Assembly: GCF_002836415.1 (NCBI RefSeq) | Contig: NZ_PJBP01000163.1 | Coordinates: forward strand, 1-54,688 | Source of the DNA: Psychromonas sp. MB-3u-54 | Lineage (GTDB): Bacteria; Pseudomonadota; Gammaproteobacteria; Enterobacterales; Psychromonadaceae | DNA: 54,688 nucleotides | Direction: 5' to 3' | Notes under the pieces: model-generated | What the model saw: the letters and a program-made list of their open reading frames with translations, nothing else | Databases searched by the model: none | What the model was told of the DNA's origin: nothing | Made by a program: the position numbers and the translations under genes | Shown here: in pieces, positions 46,558 through 54,688 of the stretch | How positions within the stretch are numbered: position 1 is the first letter of the stretch | How the letters are laid out: each line of letters starts with the position of its first letter

Positions 46558-47466
46558 TTATTCTGATTTCCCCCCAAACTGCTGAAAAAAACTATTCTCT
46601 AACTTGGCATATTTAAATACAAAACCAGCATCAAGCAGCTTTTTAGGATTTACCCGCGTACTTGAAAGCAATAATTCCTTACCCATTTCAGCAAACAGCA
46701 ACTTAACCAGTCCCTCAGGCAGGGGAAAAAAGCAGGGGCGATTTAACTGTTTTGCCAGCAGCTGGCTAAATACCTGGTTAGTCACAGGGTTTGGAGTGAC
46801 CAAATTTATCGGGCCTTGAAGATTCTCATTTTCAATAATAAATAAAACAGCGCGGATCATATCGTTAATATCAATCCAACTCATTATTTGCTCACCGGAG
46901 CCGATTTTTCCGCCTAAACCCAGTTTAAAAGCCGGCAACATTTTCGCTAATGCACCGCCTTTTTTACTGATAACGAGACCGGTGCGCAGATTCACAAGCC
47001 TAGTCCCTGCCTCCTTAATTCCTTGGCTGCTTTCTTCCCAATCCAGTGCTAACTGACTGACAAAATCAGCACCGGCAGCACTATTTTCATCAAGCTTTTC
47101 GTGATCTCGATTACCATAAAAACCAATTGCCGAAGCGCAGATAAAAAGTTTAGGGGGCGGCAGGACTTTTTTGAAATGTTCGACCAGTAACCGGGTAGAT
47201 AGAATGCGACTGTCTCTCAGTTTCTTTTTCTTATCCTTGGTCCATCGCCCGTCACCAATATTTTCACCCGCTAAATGAATAATCACATCGGGATTTTCAA
47301 AATCCTTAAGTGCAAGGTATTGCTGCTTAATATCCCAGTAGGGTTGATCCGCCTGATCGCGGCGTAATAATCTCCCGACCTGATAACCTTGCGCTTTCAA
47401 AAGCTCACTTAAAGCCGTTCCAACCAGACCTGATGAACCGGTTAGCAGCACTTTACCTTTATCCAT
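46558..47466 (-). CDS. yfcH: TIGR01777-family epimerase-like protein (YfcH)
   Basis: A 302-residue protein of the extended short-chain dehydrogenase fold. The nucleotide-binding motif is VLLTGSSGLVGTALSELL at the N-terminus. VIIHLAGENIGDGRWT and SAIGFYG follow near residues 60-120, and a C-terminal DUF1731 region (NPKKLLDAGFVF) closes it. The TIGR01777 family resembles sugar-nucleotide epimerases, but its substrate is unknown; E. coli YfcH is a member. I start at the ATG at 47466 because the upstream ATG four codons earlier lies in the ribosome site GGGAGT. Confidence 0.88.
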   Translation of the reverse strand: MDKGKVLLTGSSGLVGTALSELLKAQGYQVGRLLRRDQADQPYWDIKQQYLALKDFENPDVIIHLAGENIGDGRWTKDKKKKLRDSRILSTRLLVEHFKKVLPPPKLFICASAIGFYGNRDHEKLDENSAAGADFVSQLALDWEESSQGIKEAGTRLVNLRTGLVISKKGGALAKMLPAFKLGLGGKIGSGEQIMSWIDINDMIRAVLFIIENENLQGPINLVTPNPVTNQVFSQLLAKQLNRPCFFPLPEGLVKLLFAEMGKELLLSSTRVNPKKLLDAGFVFKYAKLENSFFQQFGGKSE

Positions 47467-47674
47467 AATGACTCCCATTACTTCATTTATATCATCCCAA
47501 TTTGCTTAAATTAGATCGAACAAAGTGGGTACCTAACTCAATTTTATATAATGTTGTACGTAAACAGACACTCAATAGATCAGTAAGTTAATTGTAGACT
47601 TGGTTTTAGTGTAGGTGGTTTAGAGTTGTAATGATAAAATAATACCCGGCTATTTTATGACAGGTAATTTCCCA

Positions 47675-48259
47675 ATGCTTTTGATGATCGATAATTATGA
47701 CTCTTTTACTTACAATCTAGTGCAGTATTTTGGCCAGCTAAAGCAAGAGGTTATAGTAAAAAGGAATGATCAGATAAGTTTACAGGAGATTACTGACTTA
47801 AACCCGGATCAGATAGTCATTTCGCCCGGCCCCTGCACACCCGATGCAGCCGGTATTTCATTAAAAACGATTGAACGTTTTGCGGGTCAAATTCCTTTAT
47901 TAGGTGTTTGTCTGGGCCATCAAAGTATCGGTCAGGTCTTTGGCGCAAAAGTAGTGCGCGCCAATAAAGTGATGCATGGTAAAAATTCATTGATTGAACA
48001 TGATGCTCAAGGTGTATTTGAAGGATTAAATAATCCCTTAAATATCACACGCTACCATAGCCTAATACTTGATCCGGACACTCTGCCCAGTTGCCTGGAA
48101 GTCACGGCAAGGGTGCTCAACAGTAATGAAATAATGGCTATCCGCCATAAAACATTAGCGCTTGAAGGGGTACAATTCCATCCCGAAAGCATTATGTCTG
48201 AACAGGGCCTCAAACTGCTCAACAATTTTATTGACCAATCACTTGGTTTCAAAAAATAA
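47675..48259 (+). CDS. pabA: Glutamine amidotransferase PabA (anthranilate/ADC synthase)
   Basis: A 194-residue class I glutamine amidotransferase. It starts [19 protein letters not shown], with the nucleophile Cys in [12 protein letters not shown] near residue 79 and the His-Glu pair in GVQFHPESI near 168. With PabB it makes aminodeoxychorismate for folate; such subunits can also serve TrpE. Start chosen at 47675, after CAGG in the open frame that begins at 47657. Next to argD, a common gammaproteobacterial pair. Confidence 0.93.
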   Translation: MLLMIDNYDSFTYNLVQYFGQLKQEVIVKRNDQISLQEITDLNPDQIVISPGPCTPDAAGISLKTIERFAGQIPLLGVCLGHQSIGQVFGAKVVRANKVMHGKNSLIEHDAQGVFEGLNNPLNITRYHSLILDPDTLPSCLEVTARVLNSNEIMAIRHKTLALEGVQFHPESIMSEQGLKLLNNFIDQSLGFKK

Positions 48260-48323
48260 GTGCGTATATTAGCACCCATTATTTTAAGCCCTTATTTGGT
48301 ATTTTTATTTTAAAGGATTTTTT

Positions 48324-49535
48324 ATGTCAAACCCTGCCATCACGCGCGCGCTTTTTGATCAAATTATGGTGCCCAATTATGCCCCTTTAGCAATGATCCC
48401 TGTTCGTGGTGAAGGCTCTCGTGTTTGGGATCAAGAAAATCGTGAATATATCGACCTAACGGGTGGTATTGCTGTGAATGCACTGGGCCATGCACATCCG
48501 GAATTAGTAGCAGTATTAACAGAGCAAGCTAAAAAACTATGGCATGTCAGTAATTATTATACCAATGAACCTGCTTTACAATTGGCACAGCAGATTATTG
48601 ATAATACTTTTGCCGAAAAAGTTTTTTTTGCAAATTCAGGGGCAGAAGCCAATGAAGCCGCATTAAAATTAGCGCGTCGTTTCGCCTTTGATCATTACGG
48701 TAAAGAAAAAACTGAAATTATCGCCTTCCATCACGGCTTTCATGGACGAACATTTTTTACGGTCAGTGCAGGCGGTAGTGCAGCTTATTCCGATGGTTTT
48801 GGGCCCAAACCAGGCGATATAACACACCTGGATTACAATGATTTAAGCGCATTAGAAAATGCGATGTCCGATAGAACCTGCGCTGTTTTACTTGAGCCTC
48901 TGCAGGGTGAAGGCGGTGTTTTACCTATCGATAAATCCTTTGCTCAGGGTGTCCGTAAACTCTGTGATAAATATAATGCGCTAATGATTTTAGATGAAGT
49001 ACAAACAGGTATGGGCCGCACCGGTTCATTATTTGCCTACATGGCATTAGGTGTGACCCCGGATGTGCTTACCTCGGCAAAATCCTTAGGAGCAGGTTTC
49101 CCTATTTCGGCAATGTTAACCTTGAATAAATTTGCCAGCTGCCTAACGGTAGGAACACACGGCACAACATTTGGCGGCAACCCGCTTGCTTGTGCCGTTG
49201 CCAGCAAAGCCTTTGAGTTAATCAATAGCGATCAAATCTTAAACGGGGTAAAAGAAAAAGAACATTTAATACGTCATGCTCTGGAGAAAATAAACCAACA
49301 ATATGATGTTTTTAAAGAGGTTCGTGGGGCGGGTTTATTACTGGGAGTAGTTTTAAATAATCGCTATCAGGACCGAGCAAAAGATTTGCTGCTGGCAAGT
49401 GCAGATCAAGGTTTATTAGTACTGGCTGCAGGTGCAAATGTGATCCGTTTCGCACCCGCTCTCAACATCAGTAATCAAGAAATAGATCAGGCCATGGATA
49501 AATTTAAGCAAGCAGTAAAAATACTAACTGAATAA
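48324..49535 (+). CDS. argD: Acetylornithine / succinyldiaminopimelate aminotransferase
   Basis: A 403-residue class III PLP aminotransferase: [67 protein letters not shown], and the PLP lysine in [16 protein letters not shown] near residue 254. It works in arginine synthesis and probably lysine synthesis; AstC-type catabolic use cannot be excluded. AAAGGATT precedes the start. Placed 64 bases after pabA, likely the same transcript. Confidence 0.93.
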   Translation: MSNPAITRALFDQIMVPNYAPLAMIPVRGEGSRVWDQENREYIDLTGGIAVNALGHAHPELVAVLTEQAKKLWHVSNYYTNEPALQLAQQIIDNTFAEKVFFANSGAEANEAALKLARRFAFDHYGKEKTEIIAFHHGFHGRTFFTVSAGGSAAYSDGFGPKPGDITHLDYNDLSALENAMSDRTCAVLLEPLQGEGGVLPIDKSFAQGVRKLCDKYNALMILDEVQTGMGRTGSLFAYMALGVTPDVLTSAKSLGAGFPISAMLTLNKFASCLTVGTHGTTFGGNPLACAVASKAFELINSDQILNGVKEKEHLIRHALEKINQQYDVFKEVRGAGLLLGVVLNNRYQDRAKDLLLASADQGLLVLAAGANVIRFAPALNISNQEIDQAMDKFKQAVKILTE

Positions 49536-49610
49536 TCTAATAACAGAAAATTGCAGCTAACTATCCTGTATAGTTAGCCAATAAAAATATATTAAAGTGG
49601 GAGCTCAAAA

Positions 49611-50621
49611 ATGAGACGCGGATTAGAAATAGAATTTTGTCGAGTAACAGAAGCAGCTGCCCTAGCCGGTTATAAATGGTTAGGCCGAGGTGATAAAAAC
49701 ACAGCAGACGGTGCAGCCGTAGAAGCAATGCGTTTAACTTTCAACCAAATTGAGATTGATGGTGAAATCGTTATTGGCGAGGGTGAAATTGATGAAGCCC
49801 CTATGCTTTATATTGGTGAGCACGTTGGTACCGGCATAGGTGATACCGTTGATATCGCAGTCGATCCTATCGAAGGTACTCGCATGACCGCAATGGGTCA
49901 GTCTAATGCACTCGCAGTACTCGCGGTTGGCGAAAAAGGCAGTTTTTTACGTGCACCTGATATGTACATGGAAAAATTAATTGTGGGACCGAATGCTAAA
50001 GATGCCATTGATTTAAATCTCTCTTTAGAGCAAAATTTAAAAGCAATTGCAGCCGCATTGGATAAACCCTTAGGTCAATTAACCGTTGCTACCTTAGCCA
50101 AACCGCGTCATGACCGAATTATTAAAGAAATGCAGGGTTTAGGCGTGCGTGTTTTTGCCATTCCCGACGGTGATGTTGCTATTTCTGTATTAGCCTGTAT
50201 GCCCGATAACCAAGTAGATGTATTGTATTGTATTGGTGGTGCACCTGAAGGTGTTATTTCTGCAGCGGTTGTGCGCGCATTAGATGGTAATATGCAGGCT
50301 CGCTTGATTCCTCGTCCGATGGTTAAAGGGGCAACAGAGGAAAATATCAAAATTGGAGCAGAAGAAACTGCACGTTGTGAAGCGGTCGGCATTGAAGTTA
50401 ACAAAATTTTAAAACTCGAAGATTTAGTTAAAAATGATAATATAATTTTTTCTGCAACCGGTATTACTAAAGGTGATTTAGTTGAAGGCGTATCAGCAAA
50501 TGGACGTTTAGCAACGACAGAAACATTATTAGTGCGCGGTAAGTCACGTACTATACGTCGTATCTGCTCCACTCATTACTTAGATAGAAAAGATCGAAAA
50601 TTAAAAGATATCATTCTATAA
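49611..50621 (+). CDS. glpX: Class II fructose-1,6-bisphosphatase GlpX
   Basis: A 336-residue metal-dependent phosphatase, structurally unrelated to Fbp. Motifs are RGLEIEFCRVTEAAALAGYKWLG at the start, IGEGEIDEAPMLYIGE near residue 57, AVDPIEGTRMTAMGQSNALAV near 83 and IGGAPEGVISAAVVRALDG near 205. Both FBPase classes are in this window (fbp at 26076). There is no glp operon here; it appears monocistronic, with a hairpin just after the stop. Confidence 0.96.
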   Translation: MRRGLEIEFCRVTEAAALAGYKWLGRGDKNTADGAAVEAMRLTFNQIEIDGEIVIGEGEIDEAPMLYIGEHVGTGIGDTVDIAVDPIEGTRMTAMGQSNALAVLAVGEKGSFLRAPDMYMEKLIVGPNAKDAIDLNLSLEQNLKAIAAALDKPLGQLTVATLAKPRHDRIIKEMQGLGVRVFAIPDGDVAISVLACMPDNQVDVLYCIGGAPEGVISAAVVRALDGNMQARLIPRPMVKGATEENIKIGAEETARCEAVGIEVNKILKLEDLVKNDNIIFSATGITKGDLVEGVSANGRLATTETLLVRGKSRTIRRICSTHYLDRKDRKLKDIIL

Positions 50622-50642
50622 AATTGATTTTTTAAAAGATCG

Positions 50643-50673
50643 GCATGCCGTTTCGCCTCTGCAAACGGCATGC
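50643..50673. terminator. Hairpin after glpX
   Basis: A perfect 11-bp inverted repeat GCATGCCGTTT / AAACGGCATGC with a 9-base loop, 21 bases after the stop. There is no T-run on the + side, so it is either a weak terminator or a 3'-end protector. Confidence 0.5.
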
Positions 50674-51085
50674 AATAATGATCAATTACTTGTTTATTGA
50701 TATAAACCTCTGCAACCCTAAGCCCAATCAATCAAAACAACACACTAGCTAAACTCTACTGTTTTTAACTTTAGAGATTCTATGAAATTTCCAGCCTTTA
50801 ATCTCAATTGCTTTAAACGAAAGGAATATGCTACTTTCCTAGGTCATGATAAGCATTTGATTTTTAAGTAAGTAAAATTTCACTTCAAAGCCGCCAGAAA
50901 AAAAACTGCGGAATCAAGTTGAAAGCGCATTTGCAAAAGAAGAGAAAAGGCACTAAAAAAAAAGTGTTTATGCTTACTACTCAGAATAAATTAATAAGTC
51001 AAATTAGTATTATCTGCAAATGCATTATTTTATTGAGCCAATTTCCTTTATAATATGCTTTCAAAAACCCCCACCTCAGGATCGA
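50674..51085. other. Gap upstream of ccoG
   Basis: About 410 AT-rich bases with no supported gene. A perfect TATAAT at 51049-51054 lies 32 bases before the ccoG start but lacks a convincing -35, suggesting an activated promoter. I searched for an FNR site (TTGAT-N4-ATCAA) and saw only half sites such as TTGAT near 50858. Confidence 0.4.
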
Positions 51086-52492
51086 ATGATGACTGACCGT
51101 ATTAAAATAAAAGAGATAGACAGCAGCAAGACAAGCGACGTTAAACAATATAATCCGAGCAACCGAATTTATGTGCGTGCCATGTATGGATTTTATCAAA
51201 AACTGCGTCGTTATACGGGCTGGGGATTAATTCTTGCATTTATTGCCTTACCGCTAATAAAGTGGAATGGGCAGCAGGCCATTTTATTTGATATTGCCGA
51301 TCAACAGTATCATATTTTTAATATGACCCTGTTTCCACAGGATCTCACCCTGCTCGCCTGGGTCTTTATTATTGCGGCTTTTGCTTTGTTCTTTGTCACT
51401 ACCTATTTGGGCCGAGTTTGGTGTGGTTATACCTGCCCGCAAACGGTTTGGACCTTTATCTTCATTTGGTTTGAGGAGCGTTGTGAAGGCAGTGCAAATA
51501 AACGTAAAAGATTGGATCAAATGTCCTGGAGCTTTAATAAAATTTGGCGTAAAGCGGCAAAACATATAGGTTGGATAACAATATCTTTACTCACGGGCTT
51601 GGCTTTTTCATCTTATTTTGTGCCTGTTAGCGAACTTTACCTCGACTTTTTCACCTTAAATAGCGGTTTTGCCACCACCACCAGTGTGCTCTTTTTTGCC
51701 GTGATCACCTACATCAATGCCGGTTGGATGAGATCCATTGTCTGCCTGCATATGTGCCCCTATGCCCGCTTCCAGTCAGCCATGTTTGATAAAAATACTT
51801 ATATTGTCGGTTATGATGCGAAGCGCGGTGAAACTCGAGGCCCAAGAAGCCGCAAGGATTCCCCTAAAGAGTTAGGATTAGGGGATTGCGTTGATTGTGA
51901 TCTTTGTGTGCAAGTATGCCCAACGGGCATTGATATTCGCAATGGCTTACAATATGAGTGTATTAACTGCGGGGCTTGTGTTGATGCTTGCGATTATACT
52001 ATGGATAAAATGGGTTATCCGCGCGGGTTAATATCCTATACCACGGAAGAAAAATTAGCGGGTAAAAAGACCCGTGTATTACGCCCTAAAATTATCGCTT
52101 ACGGGGCTTTATTATTAATAATGATCGCTGTATTTTTCATTAACATTACCAATTTAAGCAGTGCCGAAATGGAAATTCTCCGTGACCGTAATGTGTTATA
52201 CCGAGAAAATAGTCAAGGGTTGACTGAAAATACATACACTCTAAAAATATTGAATAAAACCATAAAAACCCAAACCTACGATTTATCTTTTTCCGGTCTG
52301 AAAGACGCTCAGCTGCTTGGTCCTAAGCAAATTATTATAAAACCGGGCGAAGTATTAACCCAACCTATTTCAATTGCTGTCGATCCCTATGGGATTAAGA
52401 AAAACAAGATTTACATCACCATCACACTGAGCGGTGCGTCCGGTGAAATTGAAAATATAGAACAACAAACAACTTTCTTTCTTGGTTTATAA
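51086..52492 (+). CDS. ccoG: CcoG/RdxA, cytochrome oxidase cbb3 accessory ferredoxin
   Basis: A 468-residue membrane iron-sulfur protein. Four or five transmembrane helices surround GRVWCGYTCPQTVW. Two 4Fe-4S motifs follow: CVDCDLCVQVCPTGID and ECINCGACVDACDYTM. An Ig-like C-terminal periplasmic domain closes it. The family reduces copper for cbb3 cytochrome oxidase assembly. Two adjacent ATGs (51086, 51089) follow CAGGA; either could be used. No cco genes are next to it. A terminator follows. Confidence 0.92.
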   Translation: MMTDRIKIKEIDSSKTSDVKQYNPSNRIYVRAMYGFYQKLRRYTGWGLILAFIALPLIKWNGQQAILFDIADQQYHIFNMTLFPQDLTLLAWVFIIAAFALFFVTTYLGRVWCGYTCPQTVWTFIFIWFEERCEGSANKRKRLDQMSWSFNKIWRKAAKHIGWITISLLTGLAFSSYFVPVSELYLDFFTLNSGFATTTSVLFFAVITYINAGWMRSIVCLHMCPYARFQSAMFDKNTYIVGYDAKRGETRGPRSRKDSPKELGLGDCVDCDLCVQVCPTGIDIRNGLQYECINCGACVDACDYTMDKMGYPRGLISYTTEEKLAGKKTRVLRPKIIAYGALLLIMIAVFFINITNLSSAEMEILRDRNVLYRENSQGLTENTYTLKILNKTIKTQTYDLSFSGLKDAQLLGPKQIIIKPGEVLTQPISIAVDPYGIKKNKIYITITLSGASGEIENIEQQTTFFLGL

Positions 52493-52503
52493 ACAAAAAA
52501 TAT

Positions 52504-52529
52504 CAAGGGCCTTACCAAGCCCTTTTTTA
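52504..52529 (+). terminator. ccoG intrinsic terminator
   Basis: Stem AAGGGC / GCCCTT (52505-52510, 52519-52524) followed by T-run TTTTTT. It leaves only eight bases before srkA, so the srkA ribosome site directly follows it. Confidence 0.88.
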
Positions 52530-52536
52530 TCGAGTA

Positions 52537-53532
52537 ATGCCCATGCAAGCAAATTTCAGTTACCAATCTCTCACACCTGAACTGCAACTTGATGCCTTGG
52601 CATCCATTGCTGTCTATCCTGAATCAGGATTAATATCACTTAATTCCTATGAAAACCGGGTGTCTTTATTTACCGATGAAAATAAAATTCGCTACGTAGT
52701 AAAGTTTTACAGACCCCAACACTGGAGTGAAGCGCAATTAAAAGAAGAGCACCAATTTTGCCAAGTCTTAGAGCAAAACGGCTGTCAAATTGCCTCACCC
52801 GTAGAAATTAACCAACAAACCTTGTTTTACTTCCAGGGTTACTATTTTGCACTGTTCAACAGTTTATCAGCACGCTCCATGGAGCTTGATAATATCGATA
52901 TACTCTATGATGTGGGTTGCGCTTTAGGAAAAATACACCGTATTGGAGCCCAGGATAGCTTTAAACATAGAGAGCCTCTTAATATCCAAACTATGTTGTC
53001 AAACCCAATTAAAGCACTGCGGACAAGCCCTTATATTCCAAAATCTCTCCGCGATCCATTATTTTCCACACTCGATGCGCTTGAACTTGAAATAACAAAG
53101 CAATTTAATAACCACCAACATACAACAATCCGCCTACATGGCGATTGTCATGCGAGTAATATTTTACTCAAAGATAACTCGCCCTATTTTGTCGATTTTG
53201 ATGATTGTAAAATGGGCCCTGCCATTCAGGATCTGTGGATTTTGCTGAGCGGTACAAAACCGGAGAAACAGCTGCAATTATCAATGTTATTAGAGGGTTA
53301 CGAAGAGGAGTGTGATTTTAACCGGAATCAGTTATGCTTGATTGAACCGCTACGCACAATGCGTATCATTAGTCATGTTAACTGGATTAATAAACGCTGG
53401 TCGGATCCCGCTTTTCCTATTAACTTTCCGTGGTTTATAACGGATCAATATTGGAAAGAGCTGTTACAATCACTTAAAGATCAATTAATCGTCTTAAAGG
53501 AAGCGCCGATTTCTTTACAACCAAATTATTAA
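52537..53532 (+). CDS. srkA: Stress response kinase A (SrkA/YihE)
   Basis: A 331-residue cytoplasmic kinase with the aminoglycoside-phosphotransferase-like fold. GLISLNSYENRV, VVKFYRPQHWSEAQLKEEH and the catalytic LHGDCHASNILL near residue 200, then YFVDFDDCKMGPAIQDLW with the metal aspartate. The end FPINFPWFITDQYW matches E. coli SrkA closely. It counters stress-induced death in E. coli. The srkA-dsbA order is conserved; dsbA follows 41 bases later. The start (52537 or the ATG at 52543) has a weak ribosome site. Confidence 0.94.
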   Translation: MPMQANFSYQSLTPELQLDALASIAVYPESGLISLNSYENRVSLFTDENKIRYVVKFYRPQHWSEAQLKEEHQFCQVLEQNGCQIASPVEINQQTLFYFQGYYFALFNSLSARSMELDNIDILYDVGCALGKIHRIGAQDSFKHREPLNIQTMLSNPIKALRTSPYIPKSLRDPLFSTLDALELEITKQFNNHQHTTIRLHGDCHASNILLKDNSPYFVDFDDCKMGPAIQDLWILLSGTKPEKQLQLSMLLEGYEEECDFNRNQLCLIEPLRTMRIISHVNWINKRWSDPAFPINFPWFITDQYWKELLQSLKDQLIVLKEAPISLQPNY

Positions 53533-53573
53533 AGATAGTATAAACAGCGACTCATTTAACCTAAGGAACGACA

Positions 53574-54182
53574 ATGAAAAAGATTTTTGCACTAATAACG
53601 GCCTTAATGATATTCCCATTTTCAGCACAAGCCTTTGATTTTGATGAAGGAGACCACTATGAAGTGGTCAAGCAAACAGCCACCGAAACCCCGGAAGTGA
53701 AAGAATTCTTTTCCTTTTTATGCCCACATTGTTTTAAATTTGAACCCTTGATGGCTAACCTTGAGCAAAAATTACCTGAGCAAGTAAAAATGAAAAAAGT
53801 GCATGTAAACTTTTTAGGTAAACAAATTGGCCCGGAGTTAACCTTGGCTTATGCCGCCGCAGAAATCCTCAAAGTAGAAGATAAATTTTCAAGCCTCGTT
53901 TTTGATCAAATTCATACTCAAGGTAAAGCGATTAATGGCCGAACAGACGTACTTGAGCTCTTTGAAAAAGCAGGCGTTGACCAACAGGAAGCAGAAAACG
54001 CATTAGCAAGTTTCCCGGTTAGCGGATTAGCATCGCAAATGAAACGGGATACCGAAACATTCAACATTCGAGGCGTGCCAACCTTAATTGTTAATGGTAA
54101 ATATAAAGTAAATACAGGCTCAATCCGAAGTAATGAAGAGTTTGTTGCACTAGTCACTTTCTTAACCCAGAAGAAAAACTAA
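53574..54182 (+). CDS. dsbA: Thiol-disulfide oxidoreductase DsbA
   Basis: A 202-residue periplasmic oxidase that inserts disulfides into exported proteins. Signal peptide 1-20 (SAQA), active site C50-P-H-C53 and cis-proline in IRGVPTLIV. Start ATG follows CTAAGGAACGAC. Co-transcription with srkA is likely, as in E. coli. A family B repeat element begins six bases after the stop. Confidence 0.97.
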   Translation: MKKIFALITALMIFPFSAQAFDFDEGDHYEVVKQTATETPEVKEFFSFLCPHCFKFEPLMANLEQKLPEQVKMKKVHVNFLGKQIGPELTLAYAAAEILKVEDKFSSLVFDQIHTQGKAINGRTDVLELFEKAGVDQQEAENALASFPVSGLASQMKRDTETFNIRGVPTLIVNGKYKVNTGSIRSNEEFVALVTFLTQKKN

Positions 54183-54187
54183 TTATA

Positions 54188-54437
54188 TATACCCATGATA
54201 CTTCAAGATCCAAAGTCAGCAGGGAAAATTGTGCCGAGATGCTAGGCATAAAATTGAAATATAGTTATTCTACATAGAGATTTTATAACAAAACAGATTG
54301 GTACAATTTTCCTTGCCCTACGGGGCGCTAGCTCGAAAACCAGTGCTGCGAAAGGGAATAACCATTACTTCATGTTGCGTCTTGCTCTAGTCTCCGATCT
54401 TGCGCCTGACAAAGCATCTTGAAGTAACATGGGTATA
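54188..54437. mobile_element. MITE-like element, family B copy 2
   Basis: A 250-bp element with terminal inverted repeats TATACCCATGATACTTCAAG and, from the right, TATACCCATGTTACTTCAAG. It shares with 35431-35621 the right two thirds (CCTTGCCCTACGGGGCGCTA through GCATCTTGAAGTAACATGGG), while its left third is different, so the copies differ by internal replacement. It has no transposase. Confidence 0.8.
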
Positions 54438-54582
54438 ATTAGAACAACAAGTTACCTAAACCACTTGATGAATGCTATAAAAGCATCTTGAAAAGCTTAG
54501 CAGAGAGAAAAGCCACCGCGCAAGCCCTCTTGATACTTGCTGCGCTGTGGTATAACGTGTCTTTGATAAGGGAATTTCCCAT

Positions 54583-54688
54583 TTGAAAACCATCTTTAAC
54601 AGCGCAGTTCAACTAAAAGCGGCTTTACTTGATCGTTATAATAAAAATGAGTCAATAAAAGCACAAATCATCGCGATTAGTGGTATTG
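54583..54688 (+). CDS. Start of an unidentified protein (cut by window edge)
   Basis: From a TTG at 54583 an open frame runs 35 codons to the edge: LKTIFNSAVQLKAALLDRY... ending QIIAISGI. An in-frame stop lies just upstream, leaving TTG as the only plausible start there, with AAGGGA about nine bases ahead. The ending IIAISGI would suit the first strand of a P-loop nucleotide-binding fold, but the loop itself is off the window, so this is only a guess. A possible promoter is TTGATA with TATAAC near 54530-54555. Confidence 0.5.
   Translation, partial: MKTIFNSAVQLKAALLDRYNKNESIKAQIIAISGI

Overview
The window looks like chromosomal DNA of a marine, cold-water gammaproteobacterium, most likely Psychromonas or a close relative in the Alteromonadales/Vibrionales. 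This is inferred from near-E. coli-type Lrp, Cra, MetNIQ, MnmE and SrkA-DsbA proteins, a Vibrio-type DUF2860 barrel, low G+C, and many short ATACC-ended repeats. No database search was possible. About 42 genes are supported, three quarters of them on the + strand.

Layout. 1-4.6 kb: minus-strand genes: a truncated cysteine-rich unknown, an MviM-like oxidoreductase, and the methionine importer metNIQ behind a MetJ-box promoter. 4.8-10.4 kb: a Tat-exported class-V aminotransferase-like enzyme, a periplasmic binding protein abutting a GGDEF-EAL protein, and a phosphoribosyltransferase. 10.4-13.9 kb: two repeat elements, acpH (its last codons come from a repeat), a SYLF protein and a zinc-less alcohol dehydrogenase-like enzyme. 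13.9-20.2 kb: a winged-helix regulator and TRAP transporter facing 5-oxoprolinase pxpABC, probably a pyroglutamate uptake and use module, with a scarred pxpB-pxpC junction. 20.2-27.3 kb: cra, fruBKA, an RpiB-like protein and class I fructose-bisphosphatase. 27.3-29.1 kb: lipocalin and DUF2860 barrel.

29.3-35.3 kb: an acsA-E1alpha-E1beta-E2 operon with a stand-alone acyl carrier protein behind it. The E2 linker is an 11-unit minisatellite, and a 232-bp MITE-like element separates E2 from the carrier protein. 35.4-37.5 kb: alanine dehydrogenase convergent with lrp. 37.8-44.4 kb: a DsbD/ScsB-type reductase, then rpmH-rnpA-yidD-yidC-mnmE without dnaA beside it. 44.6-46.4 kb: a porin whose 3' region carries a short CsrB-like hairpin module, followed by a full CsrB-type regulatory RNA with about 20 GGA motifs. 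46.6-54.7 kb: yfcH, pabA-argD, glpX, ccoG, srkA-dsbA and the first codons of an unidentified gene.

Themes: sugar and gluconeogenic control (Cra, two FBPase classes, probably CsrA through the CsrB RNA), amino-acid use (Met, pyroglutamate, Ala, Lrp), and acetyl/acyl supply. Four families of small inverted-repeat elements sit in the intergenic gaps. The most unusual items are the CsrB-like module in the porin 3' region, the acsA-PDH-ACP cluster, and the repeat-driven changes to acpH, E2 and pxpBC.
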